Source: Gammaproteobacteria bacterium (GTDB taxonomy: Bacteria; Pseudomonadota; Gammaproteobacteria; Acidiferrobacterales; SZUA-150). Taken from it: DNA of 64,000 nt. The notes beneath the pieces are model-generated. The model saw only the letters and a list, made by a program, of their open reading frames with translations, did no database searches and was not told where the DNA came from. This document shows positions 17,861 to 25,798 of this stretch, piece after piece. The stretch spans positions 124,001 to 188,000 of the forward strand of contig JAOUOD010000005.1 of NCBI GenBank assembly GCA_029880545.1. The letters run 5' to 3'. The position numbers were made by a program, and so were the translations under genes. Position 1 is the stretch's first letter; every line of letters starts with the position of its first letter.

Positions 17861-18892
17861 ATGAGTAAGGTATCGGTAGCAGCAATTGGAATGAATCCAA
17901 TTGACAGGAAGTTGCTGAAGAGCCTGTTTCTGCTCAGCGACCAGAATCGTTTTGGTTTCGCATTGGTGGAAGGTGATCAGGCGGATGTGGTTGTGGCCGA
18001 TCTTGATGGTCTCGATGACTCGGCGGTGCAAGCCTACCGCGACAGCAATCCGAGCCAGCCAATACTTTTTATCTCCGTGATGGGAGGTTACAGGTCTGGT
18101 GCTGACCCCTATATTACCAAACCGTTAAAAGTCAATGCGGTCTTCGGCGAGCTGAACAAGCTTGTTGAAGGCAATGCACAAAAAAAAGATGTGCCGGCAA
18201 CGGACAGGAAGGAAAAGCTTAAACCGGTTTCTACACCGAAAAAATCAGGTGGTGCACCTGCAATGGCAGGCGACGTGCCGGTCTATCATGCAGACGATTA
18301 CCTGCTCGGGTTGGTACAACAGGCGATCGCCACAGGCCAGGCCACTGTGTTGTCGTCCGATTTTGGTGCTATCACGGTGTTTCCCAAGCAGGGTGTGTAT
18401 GTGTCCACCGTGAATCAGGAAGATTTGTCAGCCGTATGTGGAGCAGAAGCCACGGCATTCAAGCGCGGCGTTGTTCCGTCAGACCAGGCAGAGAAGATGC
18501 TTGGTGACCCTGATGTTGTAAAACAGGGGATTAATGAATTATTGTGGCAGGGGGCCTATTACGCATCAAATGGCCGCCTGCTTGAAGGTTGTATGCGTAA
18601 CGATGTGGTAACGCTGGATTACTGGCCCAACATTACACGGCTCGGCGCTCCGGACAATGCCATCAGTATTTGTGCCCTGTTGAGTAGATATCCAACTTCG
18701 ATTACGTTGGCGAAACGGATTCTTAAGGTGCCTGATGACGAGATGTATGCATTTTACAGTGCAGCAACAGCCAGTGGTATCGCCAGGGTTACAAACAGGG
18801 GTAGTCAGCCGGAGGCAGAACCGGTATTGCGTCAACCGTCGGCAGGCCGGGGATTGCTTGGCAAGTTGCTGAAAAAAGTAACCGGTTTATAA
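17861..18892 (+). CDS. Pseudo-receiver protein with an unrecognised C-terminal domain
   Basis: 343 residues in three parts. Residues 1-105 look like a receiver fold: there is an Asp in VVVADLDG and a Lys in YITKPLKV, but the acidic pair after strand 1 is missing (AIGMNPID), so phosphorylation is doubtful. Residues 108-145 are a charged, flexible linker. Residues 145-325 match the protein encoded at 21160-21819: LLWQGAYYASNGRLLEG, DYWPNITRL, then AFYSAATASGIAR. I do not recognise that domain. The end (GRGLLGKLLKKVTGL) is also shared and forms an amphipathic basic helix. The ATG follows GAGGAAAACGC. The GTPase gene starts 26 bases downstream. Confidence 0.75.
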   Translation: MSKVSVAAIGMNPIDRKLLKSLFLLSDQNRFGFALVEGDQADVVVADLDGLDDSAVQAYRDSNPSQPILFISVMGGYRSGADPYITKPLKVNAVFGELNKLVEGNAQKKDVPATDRKEKLKPVSTPKKSGGAPAMAGDVPVYHADDYLLGLVQQAIATGQATVLSSDFGAITVFPKQGVYVSTVNQEDLSAVCGAEATAFKRGVVPSDQAEKMLGDPDVVKQGINELLWQGAYYASNGRLLEGCMRNDVVTLDYWPNITRLGAPDNAISICALLSRYPTSITLAKRILKVPDDEMYAFYSAATASGIARVTNRGSQPEAEPVLRQPSAGRGLLGKLLKKVTGL

Positions 18893-18918
18893 GATATATA
18901 AAGAGCTAGGATGGGATC

Positions 18919-19458
18919 ATGGCACGGGAAGACAAGATAATATTTGCAGGTCCGGTAGGCGCAGGAAAGACGGCTGCCATTGCCGCAGTCAGCGATGTGG
19001 AACTGGTCAAGACTGAAGCGTTGGCAACCGACGAGGTAGCGCTGAGAAAGCTCAACACGACAGTGGCCATGGATTACGGGGCACTGCATCTTGAGGACGG
19101 CTCCAAGATTCATCTTTACGGAACTCCCGGGCAGGATCGTTTCGATTTCATGTGGGAAATTCTGACCATTGGCGGAATCGGGCTGGTTTTGTTTATCGAC
19201 AATGCACGGGAAAATCCCATTGCTGATCTTGAGCACTACCTGAATGCATTCAAAAAGTTTATCGCTCGTACCGATGTTGTAATTGGTGTAACCCGAACCG
19301 ATGTCAAGGCCGAGCCAAGACTTGAGGCCTATAATGCCAAGATAAGGGAAATGGGGCTCAAGGTACCGGTTTTCCAGGTTGATGCCAGGAGGCGTGAAGA
19401 TGTAAAGGTAATGTTGCTGGCACTTCTGGCGATGTTGGACCCTGGTCTAAAGCGCTAG
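18919..19458 (+). CDS. Small Ras-like GTPase (COG2229/CvnD type)
   Basis: 179 residues. P-loop GPVGAGKT (11-18), switch-I Thr in NTTVAMDYG, switch-II GTPGQDRF (68-75), and a G4 motif TRTD (125-128) where classic GTPases have NKxD. No C-terminal lipidation Cys and no membrane helix, so it is cytoplasmic and depends on partners for localisation. Proteins of this type are found with Roadblock proteins in Streptomyces conservons, and MglA is the better-known relative. Here three Roadblock genes sit on the same strand within 2.2 kb. Start: ATG after AGCTAGGATGGGATC. Confidence 0.9.
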   Translation: MAREDKIIFAGPVGAGKTAAIAAVSDVELVKTEALATDEVALRKLNTTVAMDYGALHLEDGSKIHLYGTPGQDRFDFMWEILTIGGIGLVLFIDNARENPIADLEHYLNAFKKFIARTDVVIGVTRTDVKAEPRLEAYNAKIREMGLKVPVFQVDARRREDVKVMLLALLAMLDPGLKR

Positions 19459-19519
19459 ATTTTTCACAGGTTATTCCTATACTATTCACAGAACAACATA
19501 ACAGGTAAGAAACTGGGTC

Positions 19520-19894
19520 ATGGATAAAGAAACTCTGGGTAAGACATTGCGTCCCTTGTTGAGAGGTTTGAATGGCACCTCTCTGGATATCGAAGCGTCA
19601 GCCGTTATGACCAAGGATGGCTTGACGATATCCGCCGTACTGGGCGAGGCCGTGGATGCTGATCGCCTTGGAGCAATGTGTGCAACCATGTTGTCATTGG
19701 CTGATACCACTTCCAGGGAGTTGGCCCGAGGGGATCTCGAACAAGTCCTGATCAAGGGTTCGACCGGTTATGTATTGATCGTGGAGATTGGGGAAAATGC
19801 AGTGCTGGCGGTTGTTGCCAAAGCCACTATTAACCTTGGCATGGTTTTCCTTGAGGCCAAGACTACGGCCCGAAAGGCCATGCAATTCTTCTGA
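19520..19894 (+). CDS. Roadblock/LC7 protein (MglB-like)
   Basis: 124 residues and the most canonical Roadblock protein of the set: IEASAVMTKDGLTISAVLGEAVDADRLGAM, then ATMLSLADTTSRELARGDLEQVLIKGSTGYVLIVEIGENAVLAVVAK, then a final helix. These proteins form dimers that act as GTPase-activating or scaffolding partners. It starts 61 bases after the GTPase, and the ATG follows AAGAAACTGGGTC. Two copies of TTCACAG sit in the gap between them (near 19465 and 19485). Confidence 0.88.
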   Translation: MDKETLGKTLRPLLRGLNGTSLDIEASAVMTKDGLTISAVLGEAVDADRLGAMCATMLSLADTTSRELARGDLEQVLIKGSTGYVLIVEIGENAVLAVVAKATINLGMVFLEAKTTARKAMQFF

Positions 19895-20152
19895 GTTTTT
19901 CGGTACCCTGTATCCGGCTACCCTGATCCTCCCGGTTTTGGGGTGGCATGTTACAGTTTGACAGGCGCCCGGCTTCGTCAAATACACCTTGAATTTCCAC
20001 CATTTGTTAAAGTTGGTTACACCTTCCGAAATCCGGGAAATTTGGGTATTTTCACGCTATATTATCCCATGTTGCCCGTTGCCAGTGGCGCGGCATTCAT
20101 TCATGGCTGTTTGCAGTCGACCATTAAAAGACAGTATAGAAAACAAGGTAAT

Positions 20153-20794
20153 ATGACGTCTTTAAAGCTTGTCACTAATGGAAATCCCCATCAAGGCGCG
20201 CACTTGTTTGTTGTCGATGATAATGCGACTTTGCTTATCGCTCTTGAGCATGGTCTGAGCAAACGGGGATACAAGGTCAGCACTTTTGAAAACGGCGAAG
20301 ATGCTGTAGCGGCATACCGTGAACACACGCCGGACCTGGTCATCCTCGATTGCAAGATGCCGGGCATGAGTGGTCCTGAAGTGGCGCAGCTGATGATTGA
20401 GCATGTACACAGGCCAATCATAATGTTGTCCGGCCTGGACGACGATGACATGGTCCACGGCATGATAGCCAAGGGCATATCAGCCTACCTGGTAAAACCG
20501 ATGAGTACCAGCCAGGTGGCTGCCGTGGTTGAATCCTCGCTTTCGCGTTTCAGTGAAGTCAGTGCCCTGATGCGGGACAGTGAAAACATGCGTACCGATA
20601 AAGATCGGAATCGGGAAATCAGTACCGCGGTCGGTATTGTTATGGTCCAGGCGGGCCTGTCCCACGAGCGGGCTTTTGACAAGTTGCGCCAGCTGGCCAG
20701 GGAGCAACAAAAACCATTGCGTGATCTGGCAAAAGAGATTGTTAATGGCCTGTCACAAAACAACAGTATGCTTGAGAAAATTCGCAAGGATTAA
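20153..20794 (+). CDS. ANTAR-domain response regulator (second of two)
   Basis: 213 residues. Receiver: acid pair in FVVDDN (22-23), Asp66 in VILDCKMPG, and YLVKPMS with the Lys near 116. ANTAR: REISTAVGIVMVQAGLSHERAFDKLRQLAREQQKPLRDLA. It is a paralogue of the regulator at 12037, likely from duplication, with the same order of motifs and the same spacing. The start is the ATG after AAGGTAAT; the frame runs open to 19943 but those residues have no domain. 258 bases separate it from the Roadblock gene, so it may have its own promoter. No cognate kinase lies next to it; the kinase at 12678 is the nearest. Confidence 0.92.
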   Translation: MTSLKLVTNGNPHQGAHLFVVDDNATLLIALEHGLSKRGYKVSTFENGEDAVAAYREHTPDLVILDCKMPGMSGPEVAQLMIEHVHRPIIMLSGLDDDDMVHGMIAKGISAYLVKPMSTSQVAAVVESSLSRFSEVSALMRDSENMRTDKDRNREISTAVGIVMVQAGLSHERAFDKLRQLAREQQKPLRDLAKEIVNGLSQNNSMLEKIRKD

Positions 20795-21159
20795 GCTGGT
20801 ATTTTCTCGACAATCAGACAGTTGGCAGACTTGGCTGGCTACATTTTTTTACATTTGGCGAAGGAATGTTTCGCGTTCTGTTAAAAGTTTGTAAAAACTG
20901 TTAACTGCTTCACAGAAAAACCATTCCGGGTGTTGAATCGATCCCAAAATCAACTATTCTTTTGCTAATGGCACGCGCAAATGTGTCGATATTCTTCTGG
21001 CGTATCAACCGAGCCCCCGCTGATACGCATCACCTTGGAAAGTAAAGGGTAATTGGATTACCGCCTGCAGGAGCCCAGGACCAGCTCCACGTGCCAACGA
21101 CGTTGGTCAATTCTATTTTTAATTTCTGTAGTTTTCGGTTCTTACACCGGGGGTAGACA
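20795..21159 (+). other. Structured leader before the shared-domain gene
   Basis: After a promoter-like pair (20933-20960) come four perfect hairpins in about 110 bases: GCGTATCA/TGATACGC at 21000-21028 (13-base loop), GGTAAT/ATTACC at 21048-21062, GGAGC/GCTCC at 21070-21088 and CCAAC/GTTGG at 21093-21105. A T-rich stretch (CTATTTTTAATTTC) follows the last one, as in an attenuator. Lying directly after an ANTAR gene, this leader is a candidate target of that protein. Confidence 0.6.
20933..20960 (+). promoter_or_regulatory. Candidate sigma-70 promoter
   Basis: TTGAAT at 20933-20938, 16-base spacer, TATTCT at 20955-20960. Transcription would start near 20967 and make a leader of about 190 bases before the gene at 21160. 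Confidence 0.45.
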
Positions 21160-21819
21160 ATGTATTTAGTCAAGAATGGTGATTCCAGATCCTTGCCAAA
21201 AGAGCAGCTGGAGTACTTCAGTATCGACAGCTGTGTGCTGGGACTGATCAAGAAGGCTGTCGACAAGGACAATGATCTCAGTATTCGCCATGAGGCTTTT
21301 GGAAACGTTTATGTTCTGGCCAGCAAGGGACTGTTCTTCGGTGTAATCAAGCGCGAAGAAGAGTTTTATACGGCACCCCAGAACCAGTTTCGGACATCAT
21401 CGCTGAGCAGTGCTGAAGTTCAGGCAATTCTGGGTAACAGTGCCAATTGCCGCCCGGTAGAAGATTTGCTGTGGCAGTCCGCGCATTTTGCGTCACGCGG
21501 ACGATTGCTTGAGGGCTACTGCCAGTCGATTGATGTAATCGAGCTGGATCATTGGCCGAACCTGACGCGCCTGACGTCCACGCCCAACGCAGTCTCAATG
21601 GCAGCGTTGCTTAACCGTCACCCCAGTTCACTGAAACTGGCGGCGCGCATGTTAAATATTAGCGCCTCTGAAATGGCTACGTTCTACAGTGCCGCCAGGG
21701 CCTCAGGTATTGCACGTCCGATCAATCGCAAGGACGAGGTGCAAGAACCCAAAGAGGTGACACCGCACCGCAATCGTGGACTGCTGGCCAAACTCTTCGC
21801 CAAGGCATCGAGCCTGTAA
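21160..21819 (+). CDS. Protein with the same unrecognised domain as at 17861-18892
   Basis: 219 residues, consisting almost only of the C-terminal domain of the pseudo-receiver protein. Shared segments: LLWQSAHFASRGRLLEG, LDHWPNLTRL, MAALLNRHPSSLKLAARML, MATFYSAARASGIARPIN and RGLLAKLFAKASSL. The middle (LAARMLNISASEMATFYSAA) has a helix-turn-helix-like length and pattern. The receiver half is replaced by a short 30-residue N-terminus. ATG is preceded by GGGGG. The terminator at 21850 ends the island. No function can be assigned; two copies in one island argue that the domain is a core part of the system. Confidence 0.72.
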   Translation: MYLVKNGDSRSLPKEQLEYFSIDSCVLGLIKKAVDKDNDLSIRHEAFGNVYVLASKGLFFGVIKREEEFYTAPQNQFRTSSLSSAEVQAILGNSANCRPVEDLLWQSAHFASRGRLLEGYCQSIDVIELDHWPNLTRLTSTPNAVSMAALLNRHPSSLKLAARMLNISASEMATFYSAARASGIARPINRKDEVQEPKEVTPHRNRGLLAKLFAKASSL

Positions 21820-21849
21820 CCAGGCCGATAGAGCGACAATTTGGCCGTT

Positions 21850-21884
21850 GAAGACCCGGACTTTGCCCGGGTCTTCTTGTTTTG
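21850..21884 (+). terminator. Rho-independent terminator closing the signalling island
   Basis: Perfect 10-bp stem GAAGACCCGG / CCGGGTCTTC with loop ACTTTGC, followed by TTGTTTT. It lies 30 bases after the gene at 21160 and just before the convergent aguB. Confidence 0.88.
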
Positions 21885-21890
21885 GCCGGG

Positions 21891-22778
21891 CTATTTTCCG
21901 AAACGCTTCAGCAAACCTGAAAAAGCTTCAATTCGTCGGTCGCGGAAGAATGGCCAGATCCTGCGGACGCTTTCGCTACGCGTCATGTCCACTTCAGCCA
22001 TCAGCAATACTTCTTCGTCTTCGCTGTTGGCAAGTAATTCGCCCTGGGGGCCAGCTATGAAACTCTTGCCCCAGAATTGAATACCCTGCGATTGCCTGGA
22101 TGGGTCTTTTTCGTGACCAATACGGTTGCAGCTCAGCACCGGCAAGCCGTTGGCGATGGCGTGGCCGCGTTGTACCAGTTGCCAGCTATCGCTCTGGCGT
22201 TGCTGTTCGGCCGGATCATCGCCGGGATTCCAGCCGATGGCGGTGGGGTAGAGCAACAGCTCGGCGCCATTGAGCGCCATCAGTCTTGCAGCTTCCGGGT
22301 ACCACTGATCCCAGCACACCAGTACGCCCAGGCGGCCAACACTGGTGTCGATCGGCTCGAATCCCAGGTCTCCCGGCGTAAAGTAGAACTTTTCATAAAA
22401 GCCGGGATCGTCGGGGATATGCATTTTGCGGTAAATACCGGCGAGGCTGCCATCGGCTTCGAGTACTACAGCGGTATTGTGGTAAATGCCGGCCGCGCGC
22501 TTTTCAAACACGGAGCCGACGATGACCACATTGTGTCGCCTCGCCAACTGGCCGAGAAATTCCGTTGTCGGTCCCGGTACGGGTTCGGCCAGGTCAAAGT
22601 TATCCGTGTCTTCAGTCTGGCAGAAGTAGAGGCTGGCATGAAGCTCCGGCAACAGTACCATCCGGGCACCAGCGTTGGCGGCGCGGGCAATAAAGTCCGC
22701 GCTGCGCGCCAGGTTGGAATCGCGATCACTGCTGAACGCGTGCTGGGTCAGTGCAACAGTCAAGGTTCTCTGGCTCAT
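21891..22778 (-). CDS. aguB: N-carbamoylputrescine amidase
   Basis: Nitrilase-superfamily enzyme converting N-carbamoylputrescine to putrescine, CO2 and ammonia; 295 residues. The Glu-Lys-Cys triad is visible: Glu45 in LLPELHAS, Lys118 in YRKMHIPDDPGF and Cys155 in LVCWDQWYPEAARL. The signature segments FYFTPGD and QFWGKSFI are characteristic of AguB. It lies just downstream of aguA (30-base gap), the enzyme that makes its substrate, in one transcript. Confidence 0.96.
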   Translation of the reverse strand: MSQRTLTVALTQHAFSSDRDSNLARSADFIARAANAGARMVLLPELHASLYFCQTEDTDNFDLAEPVPGPTTEFLGQLARRHNVVIVGSVFEKRAAGIYHNTAVVLEADGSLAGIYRKMHIPDDPGFYEKFYFTPGDLGFEPIDTSVGRLGVLVCWDQWYPEAARLMALNGAELLLYPTAIGWNPGDDPAEQQRQSDSWQLVQRGHAIANGLPVLSCNRIGHEKDPSRQSQGIQFWGKSFIAGPQGELLANSEDEEVLLMAEVDMTRSESVRRIWPFFRDRRIEAFSGLLKRFGK

Positions 22779-22808
22779 GTTTCCTGCCTTTGTTCAGGGT
22801 TGCCCGAA

Positions 22809-23867
22809 TCAGCGCTTGCCCGGGCCGGATACTTCGGCGGGCAGTTGCATGCTGGCGCAATGAATTCCGCCGTACTGGTTGATCAATGCCAGGCTATCTA
22901 TACCAATGATTTCCCGGTCAGGGAAGCAGCTGGCCATTGCTGCCAGTGCATGAGTATCAGCCGGATCATTATACAAGGGCACCAGTACTGCGCCATTGAT
23001 GATGAGGAAATTGGCATAGTTGGCCGGCAGGCGGCCACCTTCTTCATTTAATACCGGTTTTGGCCAGGGCAGGGCGACCAGCTTATAGGGCTGACCTTCA
23101 GCGCTTCGCATCTGCTGCAATTCCGCCTCCATGAGCCGGAAGCTTTCGTAATGACTGTCGCGCGGGTCATCGCAGCGAACATAGGCAATGGTGGTGCGAT
23201 CGCAAAAGCGCGCGAGTGTATCAATATGACCGTCGGTATCGTCGCCTTCCAGGTGGCCGTGTTCCAGCCACAGCACCCGGTTCAGGCCCAGGTGAGTCTT
23301 GAGAACAGCTTCAAGTTGTTCCCGGTTCAGTTGCGGATTGCGGTTGGGATTCAGGAGACAGCTGGTGGTGCTCAACAGTGTGCCTGAACCGTCCACTTCG
23401 ACACTGCCACCTTCAAGTATCCAGTCGACGGTTTCCATTGGTGTGCCGGCAAACGCTTGCTGGCGCGACAGGGTTCTCGATAGCACGTTGTCGAGATCAT
23501 GCCGGTATTTGCCGCCCCAGCCATTGAAGCCAAAATCCAGCAGTTTCGCCTCGCCGCTGCACAACACGGTCAGCGGTCCATGGTCGCGAACCCAGATATC
23601 ATTGCTGGCGACCACGTAAATCGTATATTGCCCGGGGTCTACCCCGGCTTGCTTGAGCAGGTGGTCAATATGTTCGGCGTGAGCCTCATCAAAAGCCGAG
23701 ATAATGACCTGTTCAAACCGGGCGATATGGCGCGCCATATCGACAAAGTTACGGTCAATTCCTTGAAGATTATTGCCCCAGTCTCCGTGACCGTGTGGCC
23801 AGGTCAGCATGACGCCGTATTGCGGCGCCCATTCCGGGGGCAGGTAGGGTTGGCAGGATGTCGGCAT
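22809..23867 (-). CDS. aguA: Agmatine deiminase
   Basis: Hydrolyses agmatine to N-carbamoylputrescine and ammonia; 352 residues. Peptidyl-arginine-deiminase-like fold with ASNDIWVRDHGP, DFGFNGWGGKY, EGGSVEVDG, LEHGHLEGDDTDGHID and the catalytic Cys in GGIHCASMQLP. I start at the ATG beginning MPTSCQP; an upstream TTG at 23927 would add 20 unlike residues. With aguB it forms the arginine-decarboxylase route to putrescine; no speA is in the window. Confidence 0.95.
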   Translation of the reverse strand: MPTSCQPYLPPEWAPQYGVMLTWPHGHGDWGNNLQGIDRNFVDMARHIARFEQVIISAFDEAHAEHIDHLLKQAGVDPGQYTIYVVASNDIWVRDHGPLTVLCSGEAKLLDFGFNGWGGKYRHDLDNVLSRTLSRQQAFAGTPMETVDWILEGGSVEVDGSGTLLSTTSCLLNPNRNPQLNREQLEAVLKTHLGLNRVLWLEHGHLEGDDTDGHIDTLARFCDRTTIAYVRCDDPRDSHYESFRLMEAELQQMRSAEGQPYKLVALPWPKPVLNEEGGRLPANYANFLIINGAVLVPLYNDPADTHALAAMASCFPDREIIGIDSLALINQYGGIHCASMQLPAEVSGPGKR

Positions 23868-23975
23868 GGTCGTGTTAAGCTGTTGAAAACGGGGCGCCAG
23901 TAAACCCGGTTTGACCTCTGCGGGCAAGGGGTTTTTAATTGCGCCCCTCGTGAACCATCACACAGGACACTATTA

Positions 23976-25214
23976 ATGAGTCTGATTCTTCCGCTTAAAG
24001 GACTGCGTCCCGCGCCCGGACGCGCTGACGATGTGGTCGCACCTCCTTACGATGTATTGAATACTGCCGAAGCCCGGCAGCGTGCCCAGGGTCGTCCCTG
24101 GAGTTTCCTGCATATCTCCAAGCCGGAAATAGACTTGCCGGAAGGAACAGACCCGTTTGATGCCAGTGTTTACGCCAAGGGCAAGGAGAACTTCGATCAC
24201 ATGCTGGCCGAGGGCGTGCTGGTGCGTGACCCGGAACCGTATTATTACGTCTATCGCCTGGTCATGGGTGAGCACGAGCAAACCGGGCTTGTCACCGTGG
24301 CGTCGGTCAAGAATTACGACAGTAATCGTATTCGCAAGCACGAGTTCACCCGCCCCGACAAGGAGGATGACCGTGTGCGCCAGGTGGACGCACTCAATGC
24401 CCAGACCGGCCCCGTGTTCCTGACCTATCGTCATAATAAAATTATTGATGACATTGTTGCCGAGGCCGTGAAAGCCGAGCCGGAAGTGGATGTAACCGCA
24501 GACAATGGTGTCCGCCATACCCTGTGGGTGATGCGTGACGCAGCGCAGATCAAGACCATAACAGATACCTTTGATGCCATGGATTGTCTCTATATTGCTG
24601 ACGGTCATCATCGTTCCGCAGCCGGGTCAAGGGTTGCTGCCATGCGCGCCGAGGCCAACAGCAATCATACTGGTGATGAATCCTATAATTACTTCCTGTC
24701 GGTTGTATTCCCGGATAATCAAATGAAGATACTGGATTACAACCGTGTCATCACCGACCTGAATGGCCTGGACCAGGCCGGGTTCATGCAGCAGGTCGAA
24801 CAGGCCTTTGAAGTGACCGGGAGTGCTGAAGCGGTAAAGCCTGCAAAGGCGACCGAGTTTGGAATGTACCTGGATGGCCAGTGGTACCGGTTGAGCATCA
24901 AGGCCAACCGAATTCCTGCTGATCCGGTTGGTTGTCTCGATGTCAGCCTGTTACAGAATAACCTGATTGCGCCGATTCTTGGTATTGACGATCCGCGTCG
25001 CGACAAGCGTATTGATTTTGTCGGTGGCATACGCGGGTTACAGGAGCTGGAAAGGCGGGTAGACAGCGGCGAAATGAAAGTGGCCTTTTCATTATTTGCC
25101 ACGTCAATGGATGCACTCATGGCCGTAGCCGATGCCAACGAAGTCATGCCGCCCAAGTCCACATGGTTTGAGCCAAAGCTGGCTGATGGACTGGTGTCCC
25201 ACGTGCTCGATTAG
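23976..25214 (+). CDS. DUF1015 family protein
   Basis: 412 residues matching the DUF1015 pattern: VVAPPYDV near the start, FLHISKPE, ASVKNYDSNRIRKHEFTRPDKEDDR, LYIADGHHRSAAGSR and GIDDPRRDKRIDFVGGIRG. Full length, no signal peptide, cytoplasmic. Some DUF1015 relatives (SbnI) have a ParB/Srx-like fold and ADP-dependent serine kinase activity, and the gene often sits near serA/serC in other bacteria; whether that activity applies here is unknown. It is divergent from aguA with a 108-base gap. Confidence 0.88.
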   Translation: MSLILPLKGLRPAPGRADDVVAPPYDVLNTAEARQRAQGRPWSFLHISKPEIDLPEGTDPFDASVYAKGKENFDHMLAEGVLVRDPEPYYYVYRLVMGEHEQTGLVTVASVKNYDSNRIRKHEFTRPDKEDDRVRQVDALNAQTGPVFLTYRHNKIIDDIVAEAVKAEPEVDVTADNGVRHTLWVMRDAAQIKTITDTFDAMDCLYIADGHHRSAAGSRVAAMRAEANSNHTGDESYNYFLSVVFPDNQMKILDYNRVITDLNGLDQAGFMQQVEQAFEVTGSAEAVKPAKATEFGMYLDGQWYRLSIKANRIPADPVGCLDVSLLQNNLIAPILGIDDPRRDKRIDFVGGIRGLQELERRVDSGEMKVAFSLFATSMDALMAVADANEVMPPKSTWFEPKLADGLVSHVLD

Positions 25215-25490
25215 CACGACATCCGCATGCTCAGTAACGAAGCCGTGACCCGGAAACGGGCTGCGGCGTCTTTGATCAAGCCGGATTGAGGTGAATCAAG
25301 TTAGCCGTCGGCACCGGCATATCCTGGCGACGTATCGCATGAACAGGTGATACTCGTGATTACCTGGCGGAAGGGTTTATATGGGCCTGCTTGTGACTGA
25401 ATTATATCGCCTGGCAAGGCACAATTGCCGCTGTTTTTTACCTGCTAATGATCCGGCGACTATACGTACTCGACGAACACCAGAACGGTC

Positions 25491-25730
25491 ATGAATCCTG
25501 TCGATAAGCTTCCGCGCTTGCTCAGAACCTGCCTGGACAAAAATCTTTGTGTTTGTAATGACGTGGTAAAGATGGACATTATTAATGCCATTGCCGGTGG
25601 CGCGAATACTGTTGAAGAAGTCAGGAAGCAGACCTATGCCACACTGGGTATCGGTTGTTGTACAAAACAGGTGGAGCGCCTGATTGAATGTATTTGGGGA
25701 TCAGGCGAGGTCAAGGAGGATGAGGATTGA
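25491..25730 (+). CDS. Small BFD-like iron-sulphur domain protein with altered Cys spacing
   Basis: 79 residues. LCVCNDVVKMDIINAIAGGANTVEEV has the [2Fe-2S]-BFD pattern (CxC followed by the helix and GAxTxEEV), but the C-terminal ligand pair is GIGCC, with adjacent Cys, where the family has CxxC. Two more Cys lie outside (RTC at residue 14, IEC near 69). BFD domains mobilise iron from bacterioferritin or sit in redox enzymes; no bacterioferritin is nearby. ATG at 25491 has no strong Shine-Dalgarno sequence. Could be a genuine variant or have lost its cluster. Confidence 0.7.
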   Translation: MNPVDKLPRLLRTCLDKNLCVCNDVVKMDIINAIAGGANTVEEVRKQTYATLGIGCCTKQVERLIECIWGSGEVKEDED

Positions 25731-25798
25731 AGGGCTGTCCGCCCGGGGGCCGGCCAATATCTCTGGCTAGAGTTTGTCCTGGTATGCGATCATAACCC

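Noticed and set aside
22077-23051. 324-residue plus-strand frame
   Set aside because: Runs across the aguA-aguB boundary antisense; codon pattern and lack of motifs mark it as a shadow.
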